A DNA stretch of 64,000 nucleotides from Chloroflexota bacterium (GTDB taxonomy: Bacteria > Chloroflexota > Dormibacteria > Dormibacterales > Dormibacteraceae), in NCBI GenBank assembly GCA_005888075.1, contig VBKD01000174.1, positions 1-64,000 of the forward strand, written 5' to 3'. Made by a program: the position numbers and the translations under genes. This document shows, piece by piece, positions 23,439-31,845 of this stretch. How positions within the stretch are numbered: the stretch's first letter is position 1; every line of letters starts with the position of its first letter. The notes below the pieces were generated by a model. The model made no database searches. It was not told the origin of the DNA and saw only the letters and a program-made list of their open reading frames with translations.

Positions 23439-24172
23439 GTTTCAAGAACAAGGTCGCCCTGATCACCGGTGGCGGTCGCGGCATAGGAGCAGCGACAGCT
23501 CAGCTGTTTGCCGCCCAGGGAGCCAGGGTTGCCGTGTCGGATATGGACATCGCGCCGGCCGAAGAGGTGGCCGGGCCAATCAAGGGCTTGGCCGTCGCGT
23601 GTGATGTCACGAACCGCGAGCAGGTCGAGGGCTTGGTGGCGCGCACCGTGAGCGAGCTTGGGCGGCTGGACGTGCTGGTGTGCTGTGCCGGCATCACGCG
23701 AGACAACCTTCTCTTCAAGATGACCGACGAAGACTGGGACTCCGTGATCGACACACACCTCAAGGGCACGTTCCTGTGCGCACGTGCGGCACAAAAGCCG
23801 ATGGTCGAGCAGAAATACGGAAAGATGGTGTTTCTCTCGTCGACGTCAGCCCTGGGCAATCGCGGACAGACGAACTACTCAGCCGCGAAAGCAGGGCTTC
23901 AGGCCATGGCACGCACGCTGGCCATCGAGCTCGGACCCTTCAACGTCAATGTCAACGCGGTCGCGCCCGGCTTCATCGAGACTCGCATGACGCGGGCGAC
24001 CGCCGAACGCCTAGGCGTGGATTTCGAGGCCTTCAAGGTGGGCGCCGCGTCACAGATTCCGCTGCGGCGCGTCGGACAGCCGGAGGACGTGGCGAACGTG
24101 ATCGGTTTTCTGTGCTCCGACGAGGCGGGATTCGTCTCGGGACAGACCCTTTACGTGCGAGGGGGGCCGTAG
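23435..24172 (+). CDS. Short-chain dehydrogenase/reductase, FabG-like
   Basis: The 245-residue classical SDR has the cofactor motif TGGGRGIG, NAG-region variant CCAGITRDNLL, catalytic Ser in VFLSSTSA, YSAAK active-site Tyr and Lys, and VAPGFIETRMT. The acidic SDMD after beta-2 suggests NAD(H) preference. It resembles 3-oxoacyl-ACP reductases, but the real substrate is unknown. The TTG start lies in the stop of the GGT-family gene, so the two act in one transcript, perhaps in the breakdown of a small conjugate. Confidence 0.9.
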   Translation: MSFKNKVALITGGGRGIGAATAQLFAAQGARVAVSDMDIAPAEEVAGPIKGLAVACDVTNREQVEGLVARTVSELGRLDVLVCCAGITRDNLLFKMTDEDWDSVIDTHLKGTFLCARAAQKPMVEQKYGKMVFLSSTSALGNRGQTNYSAAKAGLQAMARTLAIELGPFNVNVNAVAPGFIETRMTRATAERLGVDFEAFKVGAASQIPLRRVGQPEDVANVIGFLCSDEAGFVSGQTLYVRGGP

Positions 24173-24536
24173 CTCTCTCTCCCTGACTGCGGGACCGGCC
24201 GGATGGGCACCGCCTCGCGCGCGTCTCTTATCTATGCGGCCCGGCGGAGGCGCAGCAAGGAGGGGGGTCGCCCAGCGTTGAACAGCTTTATGAATCGGCT
24301 ACTGGGCCAAGTCAGGCGACGGTTGAGCAGGCGAACTGCTGTTCGCCGGATCACCCTTCGGCGCTCGGATCCTCGAGTTCAGATCGAGTTCGGGCGATGG
24401 GCTGGTCCCCTGCCTGTCCCGGCCCGGGTGGGAACCCCCAGGGTTGACTCGCCCGCACAGCGTCTGTTAGGGTGACCCGGTTCTCTGGGGGATCCGGCCA
24501 CCGCGGGGCGGATTCACGAACTTTTAGGGGTAGGCA
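24173..24536. other. Intergenic region of 364 bp, mostly unexplained
   Basis: A 90-codon plus-strand frame (24203-24475) crosses most of it but is Arg-rich without a fold or ribosome site, so it is not called. The last 95 bases hold the probable promoter for the LysM-CHAP gene and a purine-rich leader (AGGGGTAGG) before its TTG start. I looked for a c-di-AMP (ydaO) riboswitch, which often precedes such wall hydrolases, and did not see its conserved blocks. Confidence 0.5.
24444..24473 (+). promoter_or_regulatory. Probable promoter of the LysM-CHAP hydrolase gene
   Basis: TTGACT (24444-24449) and TAGGGT (24468-24473) are 18 bases apart. The start would be near 24480, giving a leader of about 57 bases ending in AGGGGTAGG before TTG 24537. 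Confidence 0.5.
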
Positions 24537-25493
24537 TTGCGAATTAATCGTTACCTGACCCATGCCGTCGTGCTCGGAATAGCGGTCGCAATGTCTAGTT
24601 ATGCATCGGTTGACCGCCAATTTCCGACCTATTTGACGGCAAGGCTTGGAGCAGTCAACGCGGAAGCCGTCGTCGCCTCGGGTGGCGGCACGTTCGGCGA
24701 CATCTCGCTTGGCCGCTACAGCACGATCATCAAGCCCCTGTCGATCCCGACCTCCGCGCCGGTCAACCACAAGCCGTTCAGCTACACGGTCGCGGCGGGT
24801 GAGAACCTCGGCGCCATCGCATCCAAGTTCCACGTGAGCGTCGCCGAGATCCGGTGGTCGAACACCAACCTCATCTCTAGCGACTCTGTCGCGACCGGCG
24901 ACCAGATCACCATTCCGCCTGTGCACGGCATCGTCGTCACCGCCAAGGCGAGTGACACGGTTGAGGGCCTGGGCGGCAAGTACCAGGTCGATCCGCAGGT
25001 CATCATCGACTTCAACCGCCTGCGAAGCTCGCAGGTTCCGGCGGGAACCGTTCTCGTCATTCCTGGCGGAGTCGGCGGCGCGTTTCCTCCGCCTCCCGCG
25101 CTTTACCAGCTGCTTGGGCGCACAGGCACCTCGGTCGCCTACTCGGTCCGGGTGGTCGGATGCTGCCTCGGTCCGTACGTCAACAACAAGTTCCCGGCCG
25201 GCTGGTGCACCTACTACGTCGCGACCAAGCGCAACGTGACGTGGAACGGCGACGCCGGTTACTGGTACGCCAACGCGTCAGCGCAGGGCTACCCGGTGGG
25301 CCCCACCCCGAAGGTCGGCTCGATCATGGTGACCTGGGAGAGCTGGGCGGGCCACGTGGCGTACGTCGAGGCGGTCAATCCGGATGGGTCGTGGACCGTC
25401 TCCGAGATGAACTGGGTCGCGTTCAACGTCATCGACGAGCGCACCATCAAACCGGGCCAGCTTGGTCAGAAGCTGGTGGGGTTCATCTACTAG
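24537..25493 (+). CDS. Secreted LysM + CHAP peptidoglycan hydrolase/amidase
   Basis: The 318-residue protein begins with a signal-like helix (THAVVLGIAVAMSSYAS). A first LysM follows at about residues 80-125 (YTVAAGENLGAIASKFHVSV) and a weaker second one at about 130-178 (KASDTVEGLGGKYQVDPQVI). The C-terminal CHAP domain has the catalytic Cys at about residue 223 (FPAGWCTYYVATK), His at about 271 (WAGHVAYVEAV) and the closing WTVSEMNW. CHAP enzymes cleave peptidoglycan cross-bridges or the glycan-peptide amide bond, and LysM anchors them to the wall. The start is TTG 24537 after AGGGGTAGG. It shares CTAG with the convergent MFS gene. Confidence 0.9.
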   Translation: MRINRYLTHAVVLGIAVAMSSYASVDRQFPTYLTARLGAVNAEAVVASGGGTFGDISLGRYSTIIKPLSIPTSAPVNHKPFSYTVAAGENLGAIASKFHVSVAEIRWSNTNLISSDSVATGDQITIPPVHGIVVTAKASDTVEGLGGKYQVDPQVIIDFNRLRSSQVPAGTVLVIPGGVGGAFPPPPALYQLLGRTGTSVAYSVRVVGCCLGPYVNNKFPAGWCTYYVATKRNVTWNGDAGYWYANASAQGYPVGPTPKVGSIMVTWESWAGHVAYVEAVNPDGSWTVSEMNWVAFNVIDERTIKPGQLGQKLVGFIY

Positions 25494-26812
25494 GCAGGAA
25501 CCGGCTCGGGCTCCCGCGCCGCCCACTCGTCTTCCATCGCCTGCACGTCACGCTTGACCGTTCGCAACCCGGTCGCCGCGACCACGGCCGCCAGGATGAG
25601 AAGCGTGGGCGAGGTGATCAAGAGCGCGGCCTGAAGGTTGTGGCCGAGGCGGTCCGATAGGAAGCCCACGTCGAAGGTCGAGTGCGAGTCCCCGAACACG
25701 TGGGACACGAACAGCAGCATCGTGACCGCGCTCGCCCGCAGCGCGGGCGAGACGACGTTCTGTGAGACAGCGGTGAACGGACCTGAGTAGAGGTACAGGC
25801 AGACCACCGTCACAAGAAAGACAGGGATGAAGACGGGGATCGGGCCGACGTTCAGCGGCGCGAGAAGGGCGATCGTGATGAGAATCGCGCCCAGCAGAAA
25901 GCCGGCGATGCCGACCTCGAGGTGTGCAGCCGAGGACGTGCGTGCACGCCGATCGGCGAGCCAACCGCCGGCGAGGGTGCCGATGAGGCCGCCCACAACG
26001 ATCACAACGCCCGCCACCAGCCCGGCTTCCTTGACCGACATGTTGAATCTGCGGTTCAGCACGAACGGCAGCCAAAAGGCATTCGACGCGAGGACGAAGT
26101 AGAGGAGCGTCTGGGAGATGATCGTCGCCCGCAGTGTTGGAATGCGCATCAGGTCGAGGAACTTCCGAAAGCTTGCCTCCGCGGTTTTAGCCAGCGCCGG
26201 GCCTCGCCTCTCGGCGCTGCCGCGCAGCGGCTCGCGCAGCCCGAACGCCAGGAGGGCAAAGAGCAGGCCCGGAATCGCGGCGAAGTAGAAGGCCGCTCGC
26301 CAGCCGAAGGCGTCGGCGATGAAGCCGCCGCCGGCGAAACCGATCGCGATGCCTAACGTGCTGCCCGCCCCCCAGACAGACATGGCCCGCGCGCGCTGCT
26401 CCTTGGGGAAGTAGTCCGACAGCAAGGACGTCCCGGCGGGGTAGTAGCTGGCCTCGCCTATGCCGACCGCCGCCCTGCCGAGGAAGAGCTGAAGGAAATT
26501 GCGGGCGAAGCCGCTGAATAGGGTGGCGATGCTCCAGATCGCCACGCCTACGCCGATCACGACGCGCCTGGCTCCACGGTCGCCCCAATAGCCGAACGGG
26601 AGCGCGGCGATGGCGTAGACGAGGAGGAACGCCGTCCCCAAAAGGCCGAACTGGGCGTCGTTGATGTTGAGGTCGCGCTGGATGAGGGGGCCGGCCGACG
26701 AAGCGACCCAACGATCCATGTAGTTCAGGAGGTTGATGCCAACCATCACGGCGAGCACGTAACGTGAGTAGCGTCGTGCCAACTGAGGAATTATGCGCAT
26801 CGGGCCGGGCAA
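25490..26812 (-). CDS. MFS transporter, Spinster-like branch
   Basis: The 440-residue, 12-helix transporter has the motifs NLLNYMDRWVASSAGPLIQR in TM1, GYWGDRGARRVVIGVGVAIW for motif A, and GRAAVGIGEASYYPAGTSLL in TM4. This glutamate-containing TM4 motif is typical of Spinster-type members. Such proteins move lipids, sugars or organic anions by ion coupling. It is convergent with the LysM-CHAP gene and upstream of nothing else on its strand. tRNA-Tyr lies 40 bp from its start on the other strand. The substrate is unknown. Confidence 0.88.
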   Translation of the reverse strand: MPGPMRIIPQLARRYSRYVLAVMVGINLLNYMDRWVASSAGPLIQRDLNINDAQFGLLGTAFLLVYAIAALPFGYWGDRGARRVVIGVGVAIWSIATLFSGFARNFLQLFLGRAAVGIGEASYYPAGTSLLSDYFPKEQRARAMSVWGAGSTLGIAIGFAGGGFIADAFGWRAAFYFAAIPGLLFALLAFGLREPLRGSAERRGPALAKTAEASFRKFLDLMRIPTLRATIISQTLLYFVLASNAFWLPFVLNRRFNMSVKEAGLVAGVVIVVGGLIGTLAGGWLADRRARTSSAAHLEVGIAGFLLGAILITIALLAPLNVGPIPVFIPVFLVTVVCLYLYSGPFTAVSQNVVSPALRASAVTMLLFVSHVFGDSHSTFDVGFLSDRLGHNLQAALLITSPTLLILAAVVAATGLRTVKRDVQAMEDEWAAREPEPVPA

Positions 26813-26852
26813 GGCCCAGGGCCGGATTGCGTACGATTACGTCTCGCCAAGT

Positions 26853-26935
26853 GGGTCGGCTGGGCATTGGCGAGCTCAAGTGGCTGTAAACCACCCGCGA
26901 AAGCTGTGGGGGTTCAAATCCCTCCCGGCCCACCA
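26853..26935 (+). tRNA. tRNA-Tyr (anticodon GTA), CCA encoded
   Basis: The acceptor GGGTCGG pairs with CCGGCCC (one T-G pair), the D stem is GGGC/GCTC, and the anticodon loop is CTGTAAA (GTA). A long class II variable arm (CGCGAAAGCTGTG region) is present, as required for bacterial tRNA-Tyr. The T arm has TTCAAAT, the discriminator is A and CCA is encoded (26933-26935). The first anticodon-stem pair is an A-C mismatch. Confidence 0.95.
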
Positions 26936-27057
26936 CCCCGATCGCCAATCTGCAAAGACCTGGGGCAATTTGCGCTCATGCATGAGGACGAGCGACCCGG
27001 CGCTCAGCTAGGCGGTTGTGATCCGGGCCAGGTGGGCACGGATTAGACGCACGCGGG

Positions 27058-28671
27058 ATGGGCGAGAGCGCGAACGCCGTCTCCACCTGGACCCCACTGC
27101 GGATCGGCGTGTTCCGCACCATGTGGATCGCCGTGCTGGTCAGCAATATCGGGACCTGGATGCAGACGGTCGGCGCGCAGTGGCTCGTCGTGCACCTGCC
27201 CCACGCCGCGATCCTGGTCGCCCTGGTCCAGGCGGCGGACTACCTGCCCGATTCGCTTTTCGCCCTCGTCGGCGGCGCGCTCGCCGACGTATTCGACCGC
27301 CGGCGGCTGCTCATCGTCGTGCAGCTGTGCCTCACTGTCGTCGGCCTGGCGCTGACCGTGCTGACATTCGTCGGGCTCATGCCGCCTCCTGTGCTGATCG
27401 TGTTCACCTTCGTCTTGGGCTTCTCGTCGGTGTTCTCGAATCCCGCTTATCAGTCGCTCGTGCCTGAGCTGGTGCCACGGAAGCAGCTGCGGGCCGCGTC
27501 CGCTCTCGGATCGATCAACATCAACCTGGCCCGCCTGATCGGTCCGGCGCTGGCCGGTGTCCTGATCGCGACGATTGGCGTGCCCGCAGTGTTCGCGCTG
27601 AACGCGCTGAGCTACCTGTTCTATGGCATCGTGGTCGCGGCGTGGCGACCGCCGCCGGGCGGCGCGAGAGAGCTTCCGGAGCCTTTTCTGTCCGCCATGG
27701 CCGCGGGCGGACGCTACATCCTCAACGCTCCTGTGGTGAAGCGGGTGCTGTTGCGCTCGACCCTCTTCCTGGTGCCGGCCAGCGTCCTGTGGACGCTGCT
27801 ACCGCTGATCGCAACTCAACGGCTGCGACTTGGCGCTGACGGCTACGGGCTCCTGCTCGGCGCACTGGGCGCCGGTGCGGTCGCGGGCGCGCTTTTGCTG
27901 CCGCGGCTCAGGGAGCGTGTCTCGGCCAACGTCCTGATGCTTGCGGCGAGCGTGGCCTATGCGATCGTGCTGGTGCTCATCGTCTCAGTGTCGAACGCGC
28001 TCCTTGCCGTCATCGTGCTGCTGCCGGCGGGTGCGGCATGGATCGCGGTGCTGTCAGACGTCAACGCTGAGCTCCAGCTATTTCTGCCTGCGTGGGTCCG
28101 CGCCCGTGGCCTTTCGGTCTATCAGATGGTTCTGTTCACCGCCCAGGCCGTTGGCGCGCTGGTCTGGGGGGCGATCGCCGAGCCGTTGGGTGTGGCCCCT
28201 GCCTTCCTGATCGCCGCCGCCGCCATGGTCGCCGGCGTGGCGACCTTGGGCTTGTGGCCATTCATCGAAACATCCGGAATGAACCGGCGCACCATGGCGT
28301 ACTGGCCCGAGCCACACCTGGTCTTCGAGCCAAAGTCGGACAGCAGGCCGGTCGTCGTCAAGATCGTGTACACGATCGCCCCTGAGAAGGAACATGCATT
28401 TTTGGAGGCGATGGCTCGCGTCCGCCTCTCGCGGCTGCGTACCGGAGCGACCCTGTGGGATCTCTACCGAGATGGTGAGGTGGCGCACAGCTTCGTGGAG
28501 ATTTACACCATGCCCAACTGGGACGAGCATATGCGCCAGCACCGCCACCGGATGACCGGCACCGATCGCGAATTCGAGGAACAGGCGAATGCGCTTTCCG
28601 ACCCGCCACCGGATGTCTCGCACCTGATCTCGGTGGGCCACCTACCAGGGTCAGGAGTCTCGACGCCTTGA
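27058..28671 (+). CDS. MFS exporter (EntS/DHA3-like, PF05977 type) with C-terminal cytosolic domain
   Basis: The 537-residue protein has 12 membrane helices typical of the MFS_3 / EntS group (LVSNIGTWMQTVGAQWLVV, GGALADVFDRRRLLI, GFSSVFSNPAYQSLVPELVP). About 120 further residues form a soluble alpha/beta domain (VVVKIVYTIAPEKEHAFLEA, SFVEIYTMPNWDEHMRQHRH) of the dimeric ferredoxin-like type seen in this family. Members export siderophores or small hydrophobic compounds. No biosynthetic genes lie nearby. It is convergent on the sugar-ABC operon. Confidence 0.88.
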   Translation: MGESANAVSTWTPLRIGVFRTMWIAVLVSNIGTWMQTVGAQWLVVHLPHAAILVALVQAADYLPDSLFALVGGALADVFDRRRLLIVVQLCLTVVGLALTVLTFVGLMPPPVLIVFTFVLGFSSVFSNPAYQSLVPELVPRKQLRAASALGSININLARLIGPALAGVLIATIGVPAVFALNALSYLFYGIVVAAWRPPPGGARELPEPFLSAMAAGGRYILNAPVVKRVLLRSTLFLVPASVLWTLLPLIATQRLRLGADGYGLLLGALGAGAVAGALLLPRLRERVSANVLMLAASVAYAIVLVLIVSVSNALLAVIVLLPAGAAWIAVLSDVNAELQLFLPAWVRARGLSVYQMVLFTAQAVGALVWGAIAEPLGVAPAFLIAAAAMVAGVATLGLWPFIETSGMNRRTMAYWPEPHLVFEPKSDSRPVVVKIVYTIAPEKEHAFLEAMARVRLSRLRTGATLWDLYRDGEVAHSFVEIYTMPNWDEHMRQHRHRMTGTDREFEEQANALSDPPPDVSHLISVGHLPGSGVSTP

Positions 28672-28705
28672 GAGCGGACGCGCTCGTTATTGGCGGCCTG
28701 CAGAT

Positions 28706-29551
28706 TTATCCCTTCAATCCGCCGGCGGCGAGGCCGGACACGATCCGCCGCTGGGCGATGAGCACAAGGATCACGATCGGGAGCGTCGTCGCCACGACCC
28801 CAGCGTCGATGATGTTGTAGAAGACCTGGTACTTGCTCTGGCCCAGGTTCACGATCGCGAGCGGAGCGGTGTACCGGTTCGGATCGGACATGAACGACAG
28901 AGCGAAGACGAAGTCGTTCCAGCAAAGAATGAAGGAGATGATGGCGGCGGTGAAGACACCTGGAAGCGCCAGGGGCAGCACGATCCTGCGCAGAACCTGC
29001 AATGGTGTGGCCCCGTCAACCGTGGCCGCCTCTTCGATCTCCTTGGGGATCTCGTCGAAGATGCTGACCAGGATCCATAGTCCGATCGGGATGGCGTAGA
29101 TGAGATAGGTGATGATGAGGCTGAGGTAGCTGTTGAGAAAGTTGATGTTCCGATACACGAAGAACAGCGGGCCCACCATGGCGATCACCGGAAAAAAGCC
29201 GATAGCCAGGACGAACCCGAGCACGGCGGCGCGAGCGTTCTGAGCGAGGCGCACCAGGGCGTAGGCGGTCAGGATGCCCGTCACGAGGGCGATCGCGGTC
29301 GCTCCGGCCGCGACAAGCACGCTGTTGGCAAGCGGAAGGAGGAAGTTTCCAGCCACGAACAGCTGGTTGTAGCTGTTCAGGGAGGCATGGTCCGGCCAGA
29401 GCCCATGCACCGCCTGTGTCAGCTCGGTATTGGACTTCAGAGAAGTGATCAAGACCCAGTAGAACGGGAACAGCGAGAAGAGCAGGATCACCAATATCAC
29501 GAGGTAAAAGCCGGCGCTGCCGGCCCAACTCCGCGCGCGGATCGCCGTCAT
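28706..29551 (-). CDS. Carbohydrate ABC transporter permease (CUT1, MalG-like)
   Basis: The 281-residue inner-membrane permease has six helices and the cytoplasmic EAA loop EEAATVDGATPLQVLRRIVL that docks the ATPase. ATG 29551 overlaps the stop of the upstream permease by four bases (ATGA); longer frames to 30091 are antiparallel noise. It is the last gene of the binding protein-permease-permease operon. No ATP-binding gene follows, so a shared MsmK/UgpC-type ATPase elsewhere is expected, as is common in CUT1 systems. Confidence 0.93.
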   Translation of the reverse strand: MTAIRARSWAGSAGFYLVILVILLFSLFPFYWVLITSLKSNTELTQAVHGLWPDHASLNSYNQLFVAGNFLLPLANSVLVAAGATAIALVTGILTAYALVRLAQNARAAVLGFVLAIGFFPVIAMVGPLFFVYRNINFLNSYLSLIITYLIYAIPIGLWILVSIFDEIPKEIEEAATVDGATPLQVLRRIVLPLALPGVFTAAIISFILCWNDFVFALSFMSDPNRYTAPLAIVNLGQSKYQVFYNIIDAGVVATTLPIVILVLIAQRRIVSGLAAGGLKG

Positions 29552-30483
29552 GTCGACGGCCTCAAGATGCGCAAGTACGCGACGGCGATCAGCAGTGCGC
29601 TGATCGTCAGAACCACTGAAACCGCTCCGCCGTAACCGAAATCCGTATCCACCAAAAACGCGCGCCAATTGATGAACGCAACTGTGTTGGTGGCATTGCC
29701 GGGGCCTCCGCCGGTGATCGCGTAGATCACATCGAACACGAGGAAGGCCGATAGCGTTCGAAAGATCAGCGCGACCTGGATCGAAGGCTTGAGGAGCGGC
29801 AACGTGACATACCAAAAGCGTCTGAGTATGCCTGCGCCGTCGATCTGCGCCTGCTCGTACAGATCGTCCGGAATCACCTGGAGGCCCGACAGCAAGATCA
29901 GGGCGAGAAACGGAGTGTTCTTCCAGGCATCGGCCACGAGGATCACGGTCCATGAGGTCCAGACGCCATTGAGCCAGGTGGTGTTCGCGCCGGGGAGGTG
30001 GGCGACTCCGAGCAGGTAGTTGACGAAGCCTATGCGGGGGTCGAAGTTCGTCTTCCACAACAGCGCGGAGACGACCGTGGGCACGGCCCATGGCACGAGA
30101 ACCGCCGCCCGAACGACCCCTCGCCCGCGGTAATTCTGGTGCATTGCAAGCGCGAAGACCAGCCCGATCACGAACTGAATCGCTACCGAGATGACCGTGT
30201 ACAGGATCGTTCGTCCCCAGGCCGACAGCGAGTCAACGCCGGAAAAGACCCTCGTGTAGTTCTGCAGGCCGATGAAGTGCTCGGTGCCCGGATCGGTGAG
30301 GACGAAGTACTGGAAGGAGGCGTAGATGTTGTAGAAGGCCGGATAACCGACGATCAGAACCAGCAGGATCACCGTCGGCGCGATCAGCAGGGCCCCCAGT
30401 CGTTCGGCCGAGGCCTCCGGTCCGCTCAGGCGCTCCCTTAGATGGAGCCCCCGCTCGACTGCCTTGCCTCTAACCTCCGCCAC
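29548..30483 (-). CDS. Carbohydrate ABC transporter permease (CUT1, MalF-like)
   Basis: The 311-residue permease has an N-terminal cytosolic stretch and six helices, with the EAA loop EQAQIDGAGILRRFWYVTLP. ITGGGPGNATNTVAFINWRA near the end is typical of CUT1 MalF-like subunits. The GTG start at 30483 lies 14 bases inside the binding-protein gene, and the downstream permease overlaps by four bases, so all three are translated as a unit. Confidence 0.93.
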   Translation of the reverse strand: MAEVRGKAVERGLHLRERLSGPEASAERLGALLIAPTVILLVLIVGYPAFYNIYASFQYFVLTDPGTEHFIGLQNYTRVFSGVDSLSAWGRTILYTVISVAIQFVIGLVFALAMHQNYRGRGVVRAAVLVPWAVPTVVSALLWKTNFDPRIGFVNYLLGVAHLPGANTTWLNGVWTSWTVILVADAWKNTPFLALILLSGLQVIPDDLYEQAQIDGAGILRRFWYVTLPLLKPSIQVALIFRTLSAFLVFDVIYAITGGGPGNATNTVAFINWRAFLVDTDFGYGGAVSVVLTISALLIAVAYLRILRPST

Positions 30484-31729
30484 TGAGGATCGATTTGATC
30501 TGCGTTTGGGCCGACGACAAGGCAGATGAGGGGCTCACCTGATTGCTCAGGGCGGCGTTGAGTTGGGTCTGCAAGACATCCGAAACGCGAGGGTAGAGCG
30601 GGGTCACGGGGCGCGGGGTGGCAACGTCGAAGACCGCCTTCTGCTGCTGGTAGTAAGGCGCCTGAGCGAAGAGCGCCGAGTTGTAGGCCGATTTGACCGC
30701 GGGCGGGTCTCCCGCCGACACCGCGCGATCGATCTGGATCGAATCGGTGCTCAGGAACTGGACGAACCTCCACGCGGCGCTGGCCTGCGTCGTCTTTGAG
30801 TTGATGACCAGGGAGTCGCCACCGAGGGCGGCTTTTGGCGTGTTCGATCCAGCCGGGAACGGGATCCAGCCAACCTTGCCTTTGAGTGGTGAGCCCGCCG
30901 CCTCGCCCAGCGAGTATATGTATGGCCAGTTCATGGCAAATGCGGCCTGTCCGCCGAGGTATGCCTGCTGCACATCGGACTCCTGCCAGCTCGTGACCGA
31001 CTGAGGCGAGATGCTGTTTGAGTAGATGGCGTCCCTCATATAGGTGAGGGCCTGGACGTTTTGGGCGGAGTTGATGTGGTTCAGGTCGAGCCCGCCCCCG
31101 AATCCGCCCGAGAAGCTTAGGAACGAGGTCACGACCCCTTCATACTTCGCGCCCTCATAGGCCAAGCCGATCTTGATCGCGGGATTCTGGCCAGGCGCGG
31201 CTTTGGCCATGGAGGTGAGCTCCTCCGGCGTCTTCGGCGCCGTGGGCGTGAGGTCGGTGCGGTAGTAGATGCCCTCCGCATTTATGAACCATGGAAGGCC
31301 GTACAGCTTGTTGTTGTACGTGCCGGCCTGGATCTGGCCGGGAAAGAAATTCGAGATGTTCGGGTTGAAGCGGTTGAGCGGCTGGATCCAGCCCGACTTC
31401 GCGAAGGTGGCGGGCCAGATGACGTCCGCGGTCGCCACATCAGGCGTCGAAGAACCGGAGATGAAACGCTGCGTGAGCTGCTGGTAGGCGGTGTTCGATG
31501 TTGGCGAGAGATTGAGGATGTTGACCTTCACATCGGGGTTGGCCTTTTCAAACGCGGCGACCGCCTTGTTGGTGGCATCGCCTTCACTTCCCAACCCCTG
31601 CGTCGCAAACACAATTGAGGTGGCTCGTGCCCCGCTGACACTTCCGGTACCACCAGTGCTGGTCCCGCTACAGGCCGCTACAGCGAGCAAAGCAACGAAA
31701 AGAAGCGCTGCGTTTCGCGGCTTGAGCAC
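30470..31729 (-). CDS. Sugar-binding lipoprotein of CUT1 ABC importer
   Basis: GTG 31729 gives a 419-residue protein with a textbook lipoprotein signal (LKPRNAALLFVALLAVAACS). The longer frame from 31768 adds residues before the positive N-region and is less likely. The mature domain is a type I extracellular solute-binding fold (FEKANPDVKVNILNLSP, RFISGSSTPDVATADVIWPA, GLPWFINAEGIYYRTDL). It delivers an unidentified oligosaccharide or sugar to the two permeases encoded next. No sugar-metabolic gene or regulator sits beside it, so the ligand cannot be guessed. It is divergent from the M50 protease gene. Confidence 0.92.
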   Translation of the reverse strand: MLKPRNAALLFVALLAVAACSGTSTGGTGSVSGARATSIVFATQGLGSEGDATNKAVAAFEKANPDVKVNILNLSPTSNTAYQQLTQRFISGSSTPDVATADVIWPATFAKSGWIQPLNRFNPNISNFFPGQIQAGTYNNKLYGLPWFINAEGIYYRTDLTPTAPKTPEELTSMAKAAPGQNPAIKIGLAYEGAKYEGVVTSFLSFSGGFGGGLDLNHINSAQNVQALTYMRDAIYSNSISPQSVTSWQESDVQQAYLGGQAAFAMNWPYIYSLGEAAGSPLKGKVGWIPFPAGSNTPKAALGGDSLVINSKTTQASAAWRFVQFLSTDSIQIDRAVSAGDPPAVKSAYNSALFAQAPYYQQQKAVFDVATPRPVTPLYPRVSDVLQTQLNAALSNQVSPSSALSSAQTQIKSILSGGG

Positions 31730-31845
31730 CTTGTCATCACCGTACAGAGGGCTTTCGACAGGCAGCAATTGGTGAACTTGCCAGCAACGAACCGGTCATC
31801 CGACAGATGCACTGTTTCGCGCTTTGGCGGATCCTGAGATATGAG

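Noticed and set aside
24203..24475. 90-codon frame on the plus strand
   Set aside because: Arg-rich, no domain, no ribosome site, and it runs into the promoter of the next gene. Such frames are common by chance at this GC content.
24173..24536. Possible c-di-AMP (ydaO/yuaA) riboswitch before the LysM-CHAP gene
   Set aside because: The gene class and leader position fit, but the conserved ydaO blocks and the closing pseudoknot segments could not be found by eye. Only a promoter is supported.
26187..26948. 253-codon minus-strand frame crossing the tRNA-Tyr gene
   Set aside because: It is a shadow of the MFS gene in another frame and would run through a well-formed tRNA.
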